A stretch of DNA of 41,258 nt from Acidobacteriota bacterium (GTDB lineage: Bacteria; Acidobacteriota; Terriglobia; Bryobacterales; Bryobacteraceae), in contig JAFDVS010000146.1 in NCBI GenBank assembly GCA_018268935.1, positions 1 through 41,258 of the forward strand, given 5' to 3'. Positions 34,086 through 41,258 of the stretch are shown here, in pieces. A model generated the notes under the pieces. It saw only the letters and a program-made list of their open reading frames with translations. It made no database searches and was not told the DNA's origin. The translations under genes were made by a program, and so were the position numbers. Every line of letters begins with the position of its first letter. Position 1 is the stretch's first letter.

Positions 34086-34128
34086 CACTCCACACTCTAC
34101 ACCACTTGCTGGTAGACTGGAAAGCGCG

Positions 34129-34413
34129 ATGCGCATCCGCATCCGGATCGGCCAAGGGCCGCGGATTCAGAACAAAGAGGGCAAGAATCGCCACTTGGCC
34201 ATGGGAGCCGCGGCGCTGCTGACGCCTGCCGCGGTGATGGCGGCGATACTCGGTGTGTGGCGGATTTGCGCGGATATCGGGCTCACCGGAGCGTTCGCTA
34301 TTCCCGAAGGATTGTTCTCGCACTGGCAGGTGTGGCTGGGGATCGCCGCGGCGCTGCAATTGCTGTCGCTGGCGCTGGGGCGCTACGGGGTGAAGCGGCG
34401 CACACCTTATTGA
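34129..34413 (+). CDS. Small inner-membrane protein
   Basis: A 94-residue protein from the ATG at 34129 (a longer frame to 33925 overlaps the oxidoreductase). After a basic N terminus (MRIRIRIGQGPRIQNKEGKNRH) come two hydrophobic helices: AMGAAALLTPAAVMAAILGVW and SHWQVWLGIAAALQLLSLAL. The positive residues at both ends place the termini in the cytosol. No family recognised. Its stop overlaps the convergent bshA by 7 bp. Confidence 0.65.
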   Translation: MRIRIRIGQGPRIQNKEGKNRHLAMGAAALLTPAAVMAAILGVWRICADIGLTGAFAIPEGLFSHWQVWLGIAAALQLLSLALGRYGVKRRTPY

Positions 34414-35510
34414 TTCAGGATCTCGCGATACATCGCTTCGTATTCGGGAATGACGTGCAGTGTGTCGAAGCGGGTTTCCGCACTTTGGCGGGCGGCTGCG
34501 GACATGCGAGCGTGCATTCCCTCGTTGGTTAGTATTTCGACGACGCGCGCGGCTTGGGCTTCGATGTCGCCGACGCCTTCGAGGAATCCATCCACGCCAG
34601 GCGTGATGAGTTCCGGGACTCCGCCGCAGTTGGTTGCGACCGGGACCACCCCGCAGGCCATGGCTTCGAGCGCGGCGAGGCCGAAGGATTCCAGTTCACT
34701 GGGCATGAGCAGCACGTCGGCTTGCGGAAAGAGACGTTCGACGTGATCCTGCTTGCCGAGGAAGGTGACGTGATTGCCGATGCCGAGTTCGCGCGCGAGG
34801 CGCTCGGCTGGACTGCGCTCCGGACCATCGCCGGCCAGCATGAGGTGGACGGGCACGGTGCGGCGTACCTCTTCGAGAATGCGGATACAATCGAGCACCC
34901 GCTTCACCGGGCGGAAGTTGGACACATGCAGCAGGCGCGGCTCACCGGCGGCCTTCTTCACGGCCGGTTGATAGACGCGGCAATTCACGAAATTGCGAAT
35001 CACATGGATCGGCTTCGTGATGCCGAACACTTCGATGGTACGGTCTTTGAGGTACTGGCTGATGGTGGTGATGCCATCGGACTGTTCGATGGCGAATTTG
35101 GTGATGGGGAAGTAGGAAGGGTCCGTGCCGACGAGGGTGATGTCTGTGCCATGCAGCGTGGTGATGATGGGGAGCTTCAATTTGCCGCGCAGCATCTGTT
35201 GCGCCAGCATTGCCGAGATGGAGTGCGGGATGGCGTAATGCACGTGCAGCAGGTCTAGCGCGTACTCTTCGGCGACCTCGGCCATGCGCGAAGCGAGCGC
35301 CAGGCAGTAGGGCGGGTATTGAAAGAGCGGGTAGGTGGAGACTTCGACTTCGTGGTAGTGAATGCGCTCCTGGTAGGAGCCGAGGCGGATGGGATTGGCG
35401 TAGGTGATGAAGTGGACATCATGGCCGCGGGAGGCCAGTTCCAGGCCGAGTTCGGTGGCGACGATGCCGCTACCTCCGTAGGTGGGATAGCAGGTGATTC
35501 CAATGCGCAT
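34407..35510 (-). CDS. bshA: N-acetyl-alpha-D-glucosaminyl L-malate synthase (bacillithiol synthesis)
   Basis: A 367-residue GT-B glycosyltransferase that uses UDP-GlcNAc and L-malate, the first step of bacillithiol synthesis in the cytosol. The start MRIGITCYPTYGGSGIVATELGLELASRGHDVHFITY is highly characteristic of BshA, as is HVHYAIPHSISAMLAQQML and LHGTDITLVGTDPSYFPI. PSELESFGLAALEAMACGVVPVATNCGGVPE is the retaining GT4 E-x7-E region that binds the sugar nucleotide. I use the ATG at 35510 although the frame runs to 35714. It follows the propeller lipoprotein gene after 5 bp and shares its transcript. BshB and BshC are not in the window. Confidence 0.93.
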   Translation of the reverse strand: MRIGITCYPTYGGSGIVATELGLELASRGHDVHFITYANPIRLGSYQERIHYHEVEVSTYPLFQYPPYCLALASRMAEVAEEYALDLLHVHYAIPHSISAMLAQQMLRGKLKLPIITTLHGTDITLVGTDPSYFPITKFAIEQSDGITTISQYLKDRTIEVFGITKPIHVIRNFVNCRVYQPAVKKAAGEPRLLHVSNFRPVKRVLDCIRILEEVRRTVPVHLMLAGDGPERSPAERLARELGIGNHVTFLGKQDHVERLFPQADVLLMPSELESFGLAALEAMACGVVPVATNCGGVPELITPGVDGFLEGVGDIEAQAARVVEILTNEGMHARMSAAARQSAETRFDTLHVIPEYEAMYREILNQ

Positions 35511-35515
35511 TGTTT

Positions 35516-36511
35516 TTATTGCCCTGTCGCAGCCTGCCAGCGGAGGACGCCGAAGCCGATTTGCCCGTTCAACCGCTCGTCGGGCTTGGCCACGTCTCCG
35601 CCGCCGAACCAAACGCGGATGCCGTCCGGCTGCACCTCCACGGTAGCATCGCAGACCACCTTGGCGTTCCAGGGTTCGCCGCCTGCGATGACGGGAGTGG
35701 AGAGCTTTTCCCAATGCACGCCGTTCTGGGAGCGGGCGAAACCCATGCGGCGGTTTTCGGCGCGATCGCGGCCGGTGTAGAGCATCCAGTAGGAGCCGTT
35801 GGAATACCAGACTGCCGGTTCACCGAGGCCGTTTTCATCGAAGGCGCCGTAGCCGCCGAGTTCGAGGATGGGATTGGAGCGGAGCTTGGTCCAGGTGGCG
35901 CCATCGGAGGAGCGAGCCACGCCGAGGCGCTGGCGGCGGGCACGGTCTTGGCCGAGATAGAACATGTAATAGGCGCCGCCCAATCGGATGACGTAGGGAT
36001 CGGCGACACCGCGTTCGTCCCAGCTTCCACGGGGGCCGGGGTCGAGGACAGGCTGCGGGGCTTTCGTCCAGGCGCGGCCATCGGTGGAGCGCGCCAGTCC
36101 GATGCGCGGCAACTTGCCTGCCTGATACCAGTAGAGGAACTGGCCGTCCACCTGTAGTGCGGCGCCGTTGGCGGCGATGTAGTCCCCTTCCCAGCCGGCG
36201 GGGCTGAGCCCTTTGCCGGCTTTCGTCCAAGTGAGCCCGTCGGAGGAAGTGGCGAGCCCAGTGTGCCAGGTTTTTCCATCGAAGCCGGAGTAGAAATTGA
36301 AGTAACCTTGCGCGGTGCGCACGATGGAGGGATTGAGGGCATCGCTCGAATCCCAGTCCCCGGCGGATCCGCGCGCGAGTACGGGCCCGGGGTGTGGTTC
36401 CCAGACGAAGCGCCCCGCGGCTGGGGTGCGCTCGACAACAGGCAGTTGGAATTCGTCATAGCGGCCGCAGCCGGTGAGGAGAAGACAGAAGAGCAGCGCG
36501 GCGCGAATCAT
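35516..36511 (-). CDS. Beta-propeller lipoprotein (GH43/GH32-like fold)
   Basis: A 331-residue protein with an LLTGC lipobox (MIRAALLFCLLLTGCGRYDEF), hence a lipoprotein. Repeated blocks of about 60 residues (SDALNPSIVRTAQGYFNFYSG, GLARSTDGRAWTKAPQP, GVADPYVIRLGGAYYMFYLG, GLGEPAVWYSNGSYWMLYTG) each give one blade of a five-bladed propeller, as in GH43, GH32 and GH130 enzymes. Asp and Glu at the starts of blades could be catalytic, yet the acid/base set is not certain, so it may be only a binding protein. Its start overlaps the histidine kinase stop by 4 bp (ATGA), an unusual pairing. Confidence 0.8.
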   Translation of the reverse strand: MIRAALLFCLLLTGCGRYDEFQLPVVERTPAAGRFVWEPHPGPVLARGSAGDWDSSDALNPSIVRTAQGYFNFYSGFDGKTWHTGLATSSDGLTWTKAGKGLSPAGWEGDYIAANGAALQVDGQFLYWYQAGKLPRIGLARSTDGRAWTKAPQPVLDPGPRGSWDERGVADPYVIRLGGAYYMFYLGQDRARRQRLGVARSSDGATWTKLRSNPILELGGYGAFDENGLGEPAVWYSNGSYWMLYTGRDRAENRRMGFARSQNGVHWEKLSTPVIAGGEPWNAKVVCDATVEVQPDGIRVWFGGGDVAKPDERLNGQIGFGVLRWQAATGQ

Positions 36512-37659
36512 ACGGGGACGCGGACGCGGATGGTGGCGCCTTTGCCCGGATTCGATTCGACAATCAATTCGCCGCTGAGGGTGCGCACACGGCGCTTGAT
36601 GCTTTCCGGCCCCATGCGCATCAATTCCAGTTCATCCAGGTTGTAGGTGCCGCCGAAGGGGAAGCCACTGCCGTCGTCGGAAACGGTGATCTGGAGTTGC
36701 TGATCGGCCTTTTCCGCCAGCAGAGTAACGCGAGTCGCCTTGCTGTGTTTCTGGGCATTGTGCAGGGCTTCGCGGACGATTTGCAGAACTTCGTGCGAGA
36801 CTTCGGGCTCCAGGCCGCTGAGGGCATCGGAGACCTGCCACTGAAGGGCGATGCCGCTGGTCTTTTGAAAATCCTCGGCGATCTGACGGATGTTGGTAGC
36901 GGGGGTGGCGCCGTCGGCGGACATGCGCATGTTGCGGACAAAGGAGCGCATGTCGGTAATCTGCTTGCGGCAGATGCCCTGCAATTGGGTGAGATCGTCG
37001 ATGGCGGCGTCGCGGTCGCGGGTGAGCAGTTTCTTGATCACCTCCAGCCGCATTTGAAAACTGATGAAGCTTTGCAGCGGGCCGTCGTGCAGATCGGCGG
37101 CAATTCGCTGGCGCTCCAATTCGCGGGCGTTCTCGGCGTCGGTGCGATGCATGACAGACTGCTTGGCGGCCTGGCTCAAGCGCGCTTCGAGCAGGCGGCG
37201 CTGCCAGCCGAGTCCGAGTGCGAGGAGGCCGGGGATGACTACGATGGGGCCAATGCTGATGATGGAATCGCGCACGGTGAGCAAGCCGACCACCACAACT
37301 ACGCCAACGACGACCGCGATTTCCTTCATCTGATGCAGGATCGCGGCGCTGAACAGGACGTATAGATAGAAGATACCGAGAGCCCACCCGGCGCGGTCGA
37401 CCGGGTTGACGGCAGATACCAGCAGTACCAGCAAGTCTACGATCAGGCGGAGCAGGTCAGCGGCGCCATGATCCTTGCGCTCCCAGAGTATGGAGGCAAA
37501 CGAGAAAACAACGAAGGAGATGTAGATGGCGGCGGCGGTGGTGAGGGGATACCACTGTGGATACAGTTCGAGTTCGACGAGGCAGACCGCAATCGCCGCG
37601 CGGGCAACACCTAGTCCAAGTCTCCAGGAATCGGGGACTACAACACGATCCGCAGCCAA
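36508..37659 (-). CDS. Membrane sensor histidine kinase (HisKA_3 type)
   Basis: A 383-residue kinase of the NarX/DegS/LiaS kind. Residues 15-150 hold about five or six membrane helices with no extracellular loop of note, so the signal may be sensed in the membrane. RQRIAADLHDGPLQSFISFQMRL is the HisKA_3 box with phospho-acceptor His191. EALHNAQKHSKAT is the N box and DDGSGF the G box of the C-terminal HATPase domain; NPGKGATIRV ends it. No response regulator of the NarL type is adjacent. It leads the operon with the propeller lipoprotein and bshA, and could sense envelope or thiol state (inference). Confidence 0.9.
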   Translation of the reverse strand: MAADRVVVPDSWRLGLGVARAAIAVCLVELELYPQWYPLTTAAAIYISFVVFSFASILWERKDHGAADLLRLIVDLLVLLVSAVNPVDRAGWALGIFYLYVLFSAAILHQMKEIAVVVGVVVVVGLLTVRDSIISIGPIVVIPGLLALGLGWQRRLLEARLSQAAKQSVMHRTDAENARELERQRIAADLHDGPLQSFISFQMRLEVIKKLLTRDRDAAIDDLTQLQGICRKQITDMRSFVRNMRMSADGATPATNIRQIAEDFQKTSGIALQWQVSDALSGLEPEVSHEVLQIVREALHNAQKHSKATRVTLLAEKADQQLQITVSDDGSGFPFGGTYNLDELELMRMGPESIKRRVRTLSGELIVESNPGKGATIRVRVPV

Positions 37660-37689
37660 TGGATGGTACTAGTGTATCCTAAACCGCCA

Positions 37690-38223
37690 TTACCGGCGGT
37701 ACAGGTACAGTGTATGGCTACGGCCTTCCCCGTCGTCGTCGATGGTCACGGTCTTTTCCGGCTTCCAGGCGGCGAATTCGAAGTCATGGGAAATGATCCG
37801 GGTACCCTTCTTCAACTGCTTTTCAAGGAGAGGGCGCATCTTGTCGTTGGAGTTGGGGAGCAGGTACACGGTGACGACATCGGCGCTCGAATAGTCCTGG
37901 ATGAACGCGTCGCCCTGAATGATGCGGGCGGACTTCTCCAGGCCGAGGCTGCGGATTTTCTCCATGCTCTGCTTCCAAAGATCTTTGTCGAGTTCGACGC
38001 CGGTGGCCGTGGCGCCGTATTTCTGGGCCGCCATGATGACGATGCGCCCGTCTCCGGAGCCCAGGTCAAACATGCGCTCGCCACGCTTCAGGCCGCTCAG
38101 ATTGAGCATCTTCTCCACTACGTATTCCGGCGTGGGGTAGTAGGGAGCTAATTTTTCGGGCTTCTTTTCCTGGGCCGGAAGGGTAAACGCCACCAGGGCC
38201 AGTGTGCCAAGAATACGGAGCAT
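37690..38223 (-). CDS. Class I methyltransferase with signal peptide
   Basis: A 177-residue protein beginning MLRILGTLALVAFTLPAQEKK, a signal-peptide-like leader with a likely cleavage after AQ. Residues 50-62 read ERMFDLGSGDGRIVI, a full SAM-binding motif I (Asp53, Gly-x-Gly). GVELDKDLWKQSME and IIQGDAFIQDYSSADVVTVYLLP match motifs II and IV. Length and order resemble the short SAM-dependent methyltransferases that methylate small molecules or proteins, such as the Dot1-like group. SAM is cytosolic, so an exported enzyme would be puzzling; the leader may act as an anchor. It stands 30 bp upstream of the kinase gene in the same orientation. Confidence 0.85.
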   Translation of the reverse strand: MLRILGTLALVAFTLPAQEKKPEKLAPYYPTPEYVVEKMLNLSGLKRGERMFDLGSGDGRIVIMAAQKYGATATGVELDKDLWKQSMEKIRSLGLEKSARIIQGDAFIQDYSSADVVTVYLLPNSNDKMRPLLEKQLKKGTRIISHDFEFAAWKPEKTVTIDDDGEGRSHTLYLYRR

Positions 38224-38259
38224 CTTCGTGTGCCTTCCTCAGTGTGCTAGACGCGGGGT

Positions 38260-40161
38260 TTAGGGTAATAGGTACAGACGGACGCGGTTGCTGGAGCGGC
38301 CCGCGGCCTCAATGAAAACCTCCGCCGGCCCCGCGTTGACGATCTTCGGCAATTGTACCTCTATCAGGTAGAAGCCGATATAGCCGGGAGCGAGAGTGGC
38401 GCGGGTGACGGTGAGCGGCTCGCGATCGAGATAGACGGTGACAGGCGCTTCCACTCGTGGCGGATTGTCGACGGGTGCGGGCACGCCGGAAGGCCAGGAT
38501 GGAAGGACCCGGCCCAGCCCGGTGGCAAGAATCTGCACACGGGTGCCGGAGCGCGCGGGGTTGGCCACGTCGAGGGCGACGCCGCTGTCCCCGTCCAGCA
38601 ACAAGGGCGTACCGTCGCGATCAGTGAAGACGGCGGGGGACACGGGCGCGAGCGGCAGGCCGAAGGAGCGGCGGCCGGCGGAGTTTTCCACTGTGAGGGG
38701 AAGATTCGTACCCTGCACCTCGAACGGCACCTGGATCTGCGTCTCGACATCGGAGCTCGGCAGCACGGGAGCAGCGAAGCCGCCCGCCGTGGCCCGGTCA
38801 AAACGGTTGCCGAGAATACTGAGCAATGTGCCGGGGGCGGCAGGCCGGGTGGAGTAATCGGCGGCGTTCACCACGGCGAGTTCTTTCAGCCGGTGGGGGG
38901 CCATGGTGGCAAACAGGCCATGTTCGGCGACCAGGACAAAAAGCTGGTTGCCGTTCTCGTCGAGGCGGATGTCGAGAGCCGGCGCTCCGGACGGCAGGCT
39001 CTCGCTGATTTTCTGCCACGCGCCGGTCGGCACCAGATTCGAAAGGTCGGCGGTGGCGTAGTAGACGCCGGTGGCTGTTGCCGCGTAGAGTGCGTTGCTG
39101 GCTGGATCGGCGGTGACGGCGTACACCGGGCCTTGCGGCAGAGTGCCGGTGGCGTCAAACCAATCGCGTCCACCGGTGTAGGTGCGCATGACTCGCTGTC
39201 CGGAGCCGGAAAGGGCCAGTACGGCGACGCGGGGGTCTTTGGGGTTGACGAAGATGGAGCGGACGGCGCCATCGCTGCGCATGTTGGCCACGGTCCAGTT
39301 CTGTCCGCGGTCACTGGAGGTGAACAGGCGCCCGTCGGCGCTGCCGGCATAAATCCAATTCGCTGAAGTAGCTACGGCAACAATATTCACGTTGTGCCGG
39401 AGCCCGATGGAGGCGCGTAGAACACGCTCTTCGGTGGTCTGCGCAGGCTCCGCTTCGCGCCACAGGGATCGCTCGCCGGGGAGCCACTCCACTTCCATCT
39501 CGATGTTATCGGCGAGTGGAAGGGCGGCCCGCGCCGGACGCAATCCGTTCGGCACGGCAAGCAGGCGCGTAGCGGGGAAGTTAGGCAGGCCTTCGTTCAA
39601 ACCGGACCAGGTGGCGCCGCCGTCGAGCGAGCGCCAGATGCCGAACTGGCTGGACACGGTGAGTTCGTCGGCATCGCGCGGGCTGGCGGCGATATCGAGC
39701 ATCCCGTCGCCGAGGATCGAGGTATTGCGGTAATCGGTTACGGCGACCCAGTTGCGGCCGGCGTCGTCGGAACGATAGACGAAACGTCCGATGGCGTAGG
39801 CGCGGGTGCTCCCGTTGACAGGCTCAAACCGGGCGTTGGGCTCGGGCAGGCGACTGGAGGCTACACGAATCCGGGTGGGTGCGTTCTGGTCGGCGGACGG
39901 CTTCCAGGTTTCAAAGTCGGTGCTGGTCCAGATACGGCCGTTGCGTGTCTGGGCGAACAGGGAGCTGCCGTCGGCGCTGTACCAGACTCGGGCCACGGGT
40001 CCGGCGGCGGGCGCCGGAAGAGCCATGTCGATGGAAGTGGAGCCGATGCGCCGCCATTCGAGGGCGGGCTCTACTGTTTGGGCCCACATTGTGCCGATAG
40101 AGGACGCATGGAGCAGGATGATCGCCGCCCCGAGCCCTCTGATTGTGGCATTCCGACACAT
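38260..40161 (-). CDS. Secreted BNR-repeat protein with TIGR03437-type C-terminal domain
   Basis: A 633-residue protein from the ATG at 40161, with a signal-like start (ATIRGLGAAIILLHASSIG). Residues about 50-420 hold BNR/sortilin-like propeller blades with S-x-D-x-G-x-x-W Asp boxes: SADGSSLF, RSDDAGRNW, RSLDGGATW, TSSDRGQNW. The last 190 residues match the TIGR03437 pattern: VVNAADYSTRPAAPGTLLSILG, PSSDVETQIQVPFEV, ILATGLGRVLPSWPSG, and GFYLIEVQLPKIV. That domain is a hallmark of Candidatus Solibacter and close relatives, hence the lineage call. Function unknown; a surface adhesin or glycan-binding role is plausible. It is divergent from the FecR-domain gene. Confidence 0.88.
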   Translation of the reverse strand: MCRNATIRGLGAAIILLHASSIGTMWAQTVEPALEWRRIGSTSIDMALPAPAAGPVARVWYSADGSSLFAQTRNGRIWTSTDFETWKPSADQNAPTRIRVASSRLPEPNARFEPVNGSTRAYAIGRFVYRSDDAGRNWVAVTDYRNTSILGDGMLDIAASPRDADELTVSSQFGIWRSLDGGATWSGLNEGLPNFPATRLLAVPNGLRPARAALPLADNIEMEVEWLPGERSLWREAEPAQTTEERVLRASIGLRHNVNIVAVATSANWIYAGSADGRLFTSSDRGQNWTVANMRSDGAVRSIFVNPKDPRVAVLALSGSGQRVMRTYTGGRDWFDATGTLPQGPVYAVTADPASNALYAATATGVYYATADLSNLVPTGAWQKISESLPSGAPALDIRLDENGNQLFVLVAEHGLFATMAPHRLKELAVVNAADYSTRPAAPGTLLSILGNRFDRATAGGFAAPVLPSSDVETQIQVPFEVQGTNLPLTVENSAGRRSFGLPLAPVSPAVFTDRDGTPLLLDGDSGVALDVANPARSGTRVQILATGLGRVLPSWPSGVPAPVDNPPRVEAPVTVYLDREPLTVTRATLAPGYIGFYLIEVQLPKIVNAGPAEVFIEAAGRSSNRVRLYLLP

Positions 40162-40331
40162 GACTGTACCTATTCTATCCTCTCCTACTATCGGCGGGAA
40201 AGCTGAAAATGTTGAAAGCACATGTACTTTTTCCCGGATCTGTGTTACGTATTAAATTGCTATGCAAGTTTAGGGGAACAATGTCACCCACTGACGGGGA
40301 TGGCGGGTTTCCTGCTAGACTGAGGGAGAAC

Positions 40332-41117
40332 ATGAGGCTCAAGCCTGAGCGGGGGTTCTGGCTGGCGCTGCTGATTGCGGCGGCGGCTGGAGTGTGTCCG
40401 GCACAGATTCCGTTTTTCTCGCCTACCAATTCCACTGCCAAAGTCGTTCAACTCCAAGGCCAAGTCAATCTGTTGAAGGATGCGCGGGACAGCTATTCCT
40501 GGGCGCTGACCCAGGGGGCAATCGTGCAGCCGCTGCAACTGATCGTCACCGGATCTGACGGCTATGCCAAGCTTCAGGTTTCCGATGGGAGCACGTTCGA
40601 GGTGTATCCGAACTCGAAGGTGATCTTCCGAAACAATCCGGGGAATCTGAAGGATCTGGTGGACGTGGTGCTGGGGCGGATCCGGGTCCACATCGAGAAG
40701 CTCGGCGGACAGCCGAATCCGAACAGCGTAAAAACTCCGAGCGCGGTGATTTCCGTGCGCGGGACCATTTTCGATGTCGTGGTGAATGAAGATGATGCTA
40801 CGACGGTCGCGGTGACGGAAGGTTTGGTTTCCGTGCGCCACGCGGTGTTGCCCGGATCGACGGAGAAGTTTCTGGGCGCGGGTGAAGTGCTGGTAGTGCA
40901 TCGCAATGAACCGCTGGCGCAGAAGGGTGGAGTGAACAAGGGCGCGATTGCGGCCCGTGTGTTCCGCAGCCTGCAGGACGCGGTAGTGACGATTTTGCGG
41001 AATCCTTCTGGCGGCGGCGGTGGTGCTCCCACTGGCGGCGCCGGCGGCGGGGTTGGTGACTCGAAGGGCGAGCCTCCACCGCCACCACCACCTCCTCCAC
41101 CGCCAGATCAGAATTAG
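40332..41117 (+). CDS. FecR-domain protein with polyproline tail
   Basis: A 261-residue protein from the ATG at 40332 (GAGG 7-10 nt before). The leader MRLKPERGFWLALLIAAAAGVCPAQ is a signal peptide or anchor. Residues about 40-175 form a FecR domain: AKVVQLQGQVNLLKD, YAKLQVSDGSTFEVYPNSKVIF, VDVVLGRIRVHIEKLGG, TPSAVISVRGTIFDVVV (the RGT-x-F motif), and TVAVTEGLVSV. The C-terminal 45 residues are Gly-rich and end with eleven consecutive prolines plus DQN, a stretch that needs EF-P for translation. No FecI-type sigma factor is adjacent, so it is not a classic FecI/FecR pair. The start at 40209 would add a non-signal lead. Confidence 0.85.
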   Translation: MRLKPERGFWLALLIAAAAGVCPAQIPFFSPTNSTAKVVQLQGQVNLLKDARDSYSWALTQGAIVQPLQLIVTGSDGYAKLQVSDGSTFEVYPNSKVIFRNNPGNLKDLVDVVLGRIRVHIEKLGGQPNPNSVKTPSAVISVRGTIFDVVVNEDDATTVAVTEGLVSVRHAVLPGSTEKFLGAGEVLVVHRNEPLAQKGGVNKGAIAARVFRSLQDAVVTILRNPSGGGGGAPTGGAGGGVGDSKGEPPPPPPPPPPPDQN

Positions 41118-41178
41118 GGCTGCGCAGTTTCAGCCACAGATGGACACAGATTCACACGGATAAGAGACTCAGTCGAAT

Positions 41179-41196
41179 AGTTCCGTTAACGGGACT
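41179..41196. repeat. Palindrome around CCGTTAACGG
   Basis: AGTTCCGTTAACGGGACT: CCGTTAACGG is a perfect 10-bp palindrome, extended by AGT/ACT across one mismatch. It lies 62 bp after the FecR-domain gene. It could be an operator for the next gene beyond the edge. Just before it, 41137-41163 reads as the CACAGAT-G-ACACAGAT style spacer sequence that recurs in many bacterial genomes. Confidence 0.4.
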
Positions 41197-41258
41197 TGGA
41201 TCTGGTTGGTTGCTCTGAGCATTCCGTCGGTGACTGATAAAGTTCACATCAGTCAGGC

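Noticed and set aside
1..41258. CRISPR array or prophage
   Set aside because: No spaced direct repeats, Cas genes, integrase, or phage structural genes were found on either strand.

Overview
The window looks like chromosomal DNA of a GC-rich acidobacterium of the Solibacter/Bryobacter group. The best evidence is the recurring gene stock: a DUF1552/DUF1592 pair, several Cys-type sulfatases with Tat-like leaders, a ThuA-domain protein, an FG-GAP/VCBS repeat protein, a very large Oar-like TonB-dependent receptor with an N-terminal carboxypeptidase-regulatory domain, and a BNR-repeat protein ending in what looks like the TIGR03437 C-terminal domain, which is known mainly from Solibacter. The taxonomic call is inference from gene content; there is no rRNA in the window.

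Layout. 1-1667: two divergent sulfatases, the left one cut by the window edge. 1629-5239: housekeeping genes, mostly on the minus strand (phosphoglycolate phosphatase-like HAD enzyme, CvpA, PurC, a J-domain protein, a small PCP_red-like protein and two small double-CxxC proteins). 5329-7700: an aminotransferase coupled to an amino-acid permease. 7766-12263: a secreted WG-repeat protein, then the DUF1552 and haem-binding DUF1592 pair on the minus strand. 12369-18809: an accessory stretch. It holds a methyltransferase gene and a decayed second copy of its 3' part, between which sit a nucleotidyltransferase-like gene and a helical partner; a lipoprotein; a VapB-like antitoxin with a frameshifted PIN toxin; and a lone 740-residue protein with an N-terminal PD-(D/E)XK-like nuclease motif. 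18810-25860: secreted catabolic genes (esterase, FGE-fold protein, VCBS protein, sulfatase, ThuA) and a two-gene exported-protein operon behind a good sigma-54 promoter. 25931-32933: gamma-glutamyltransferase-like enzyme, anti-sigma-like cupin, sulfatase, and the TonB receptor behind a perfect inverted repeat. 32943-41117: Gfo/Idh/MocA oxidoreductase, a histidine kinase/propeller lipoprotein/BshA operon, a signal-bearing methyltransferase, the BNR/TIGR03437 protein and a FecR-domain protein.

How the genes work together. Much of the window encodes exported or surface machinery for taking up and breaking down complex (probably sulfated) glycans and other polymers: TonB receptor, sulfatases, esterase, ThuA, oxidoreductase and DUF1592/1552. 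Many neighbours share 4-bp ATGA or GTGA stop/start overlaps, so translational coupling is common. The accessory stretch at 12.4-18.8 kb is the least ordinary part. It carries toxin-antitoxin-like remnants, a duplication scar, long gene-poor gaps and a nuclease-like orphan, and it is the best place to look for an undescribed defence-type function.
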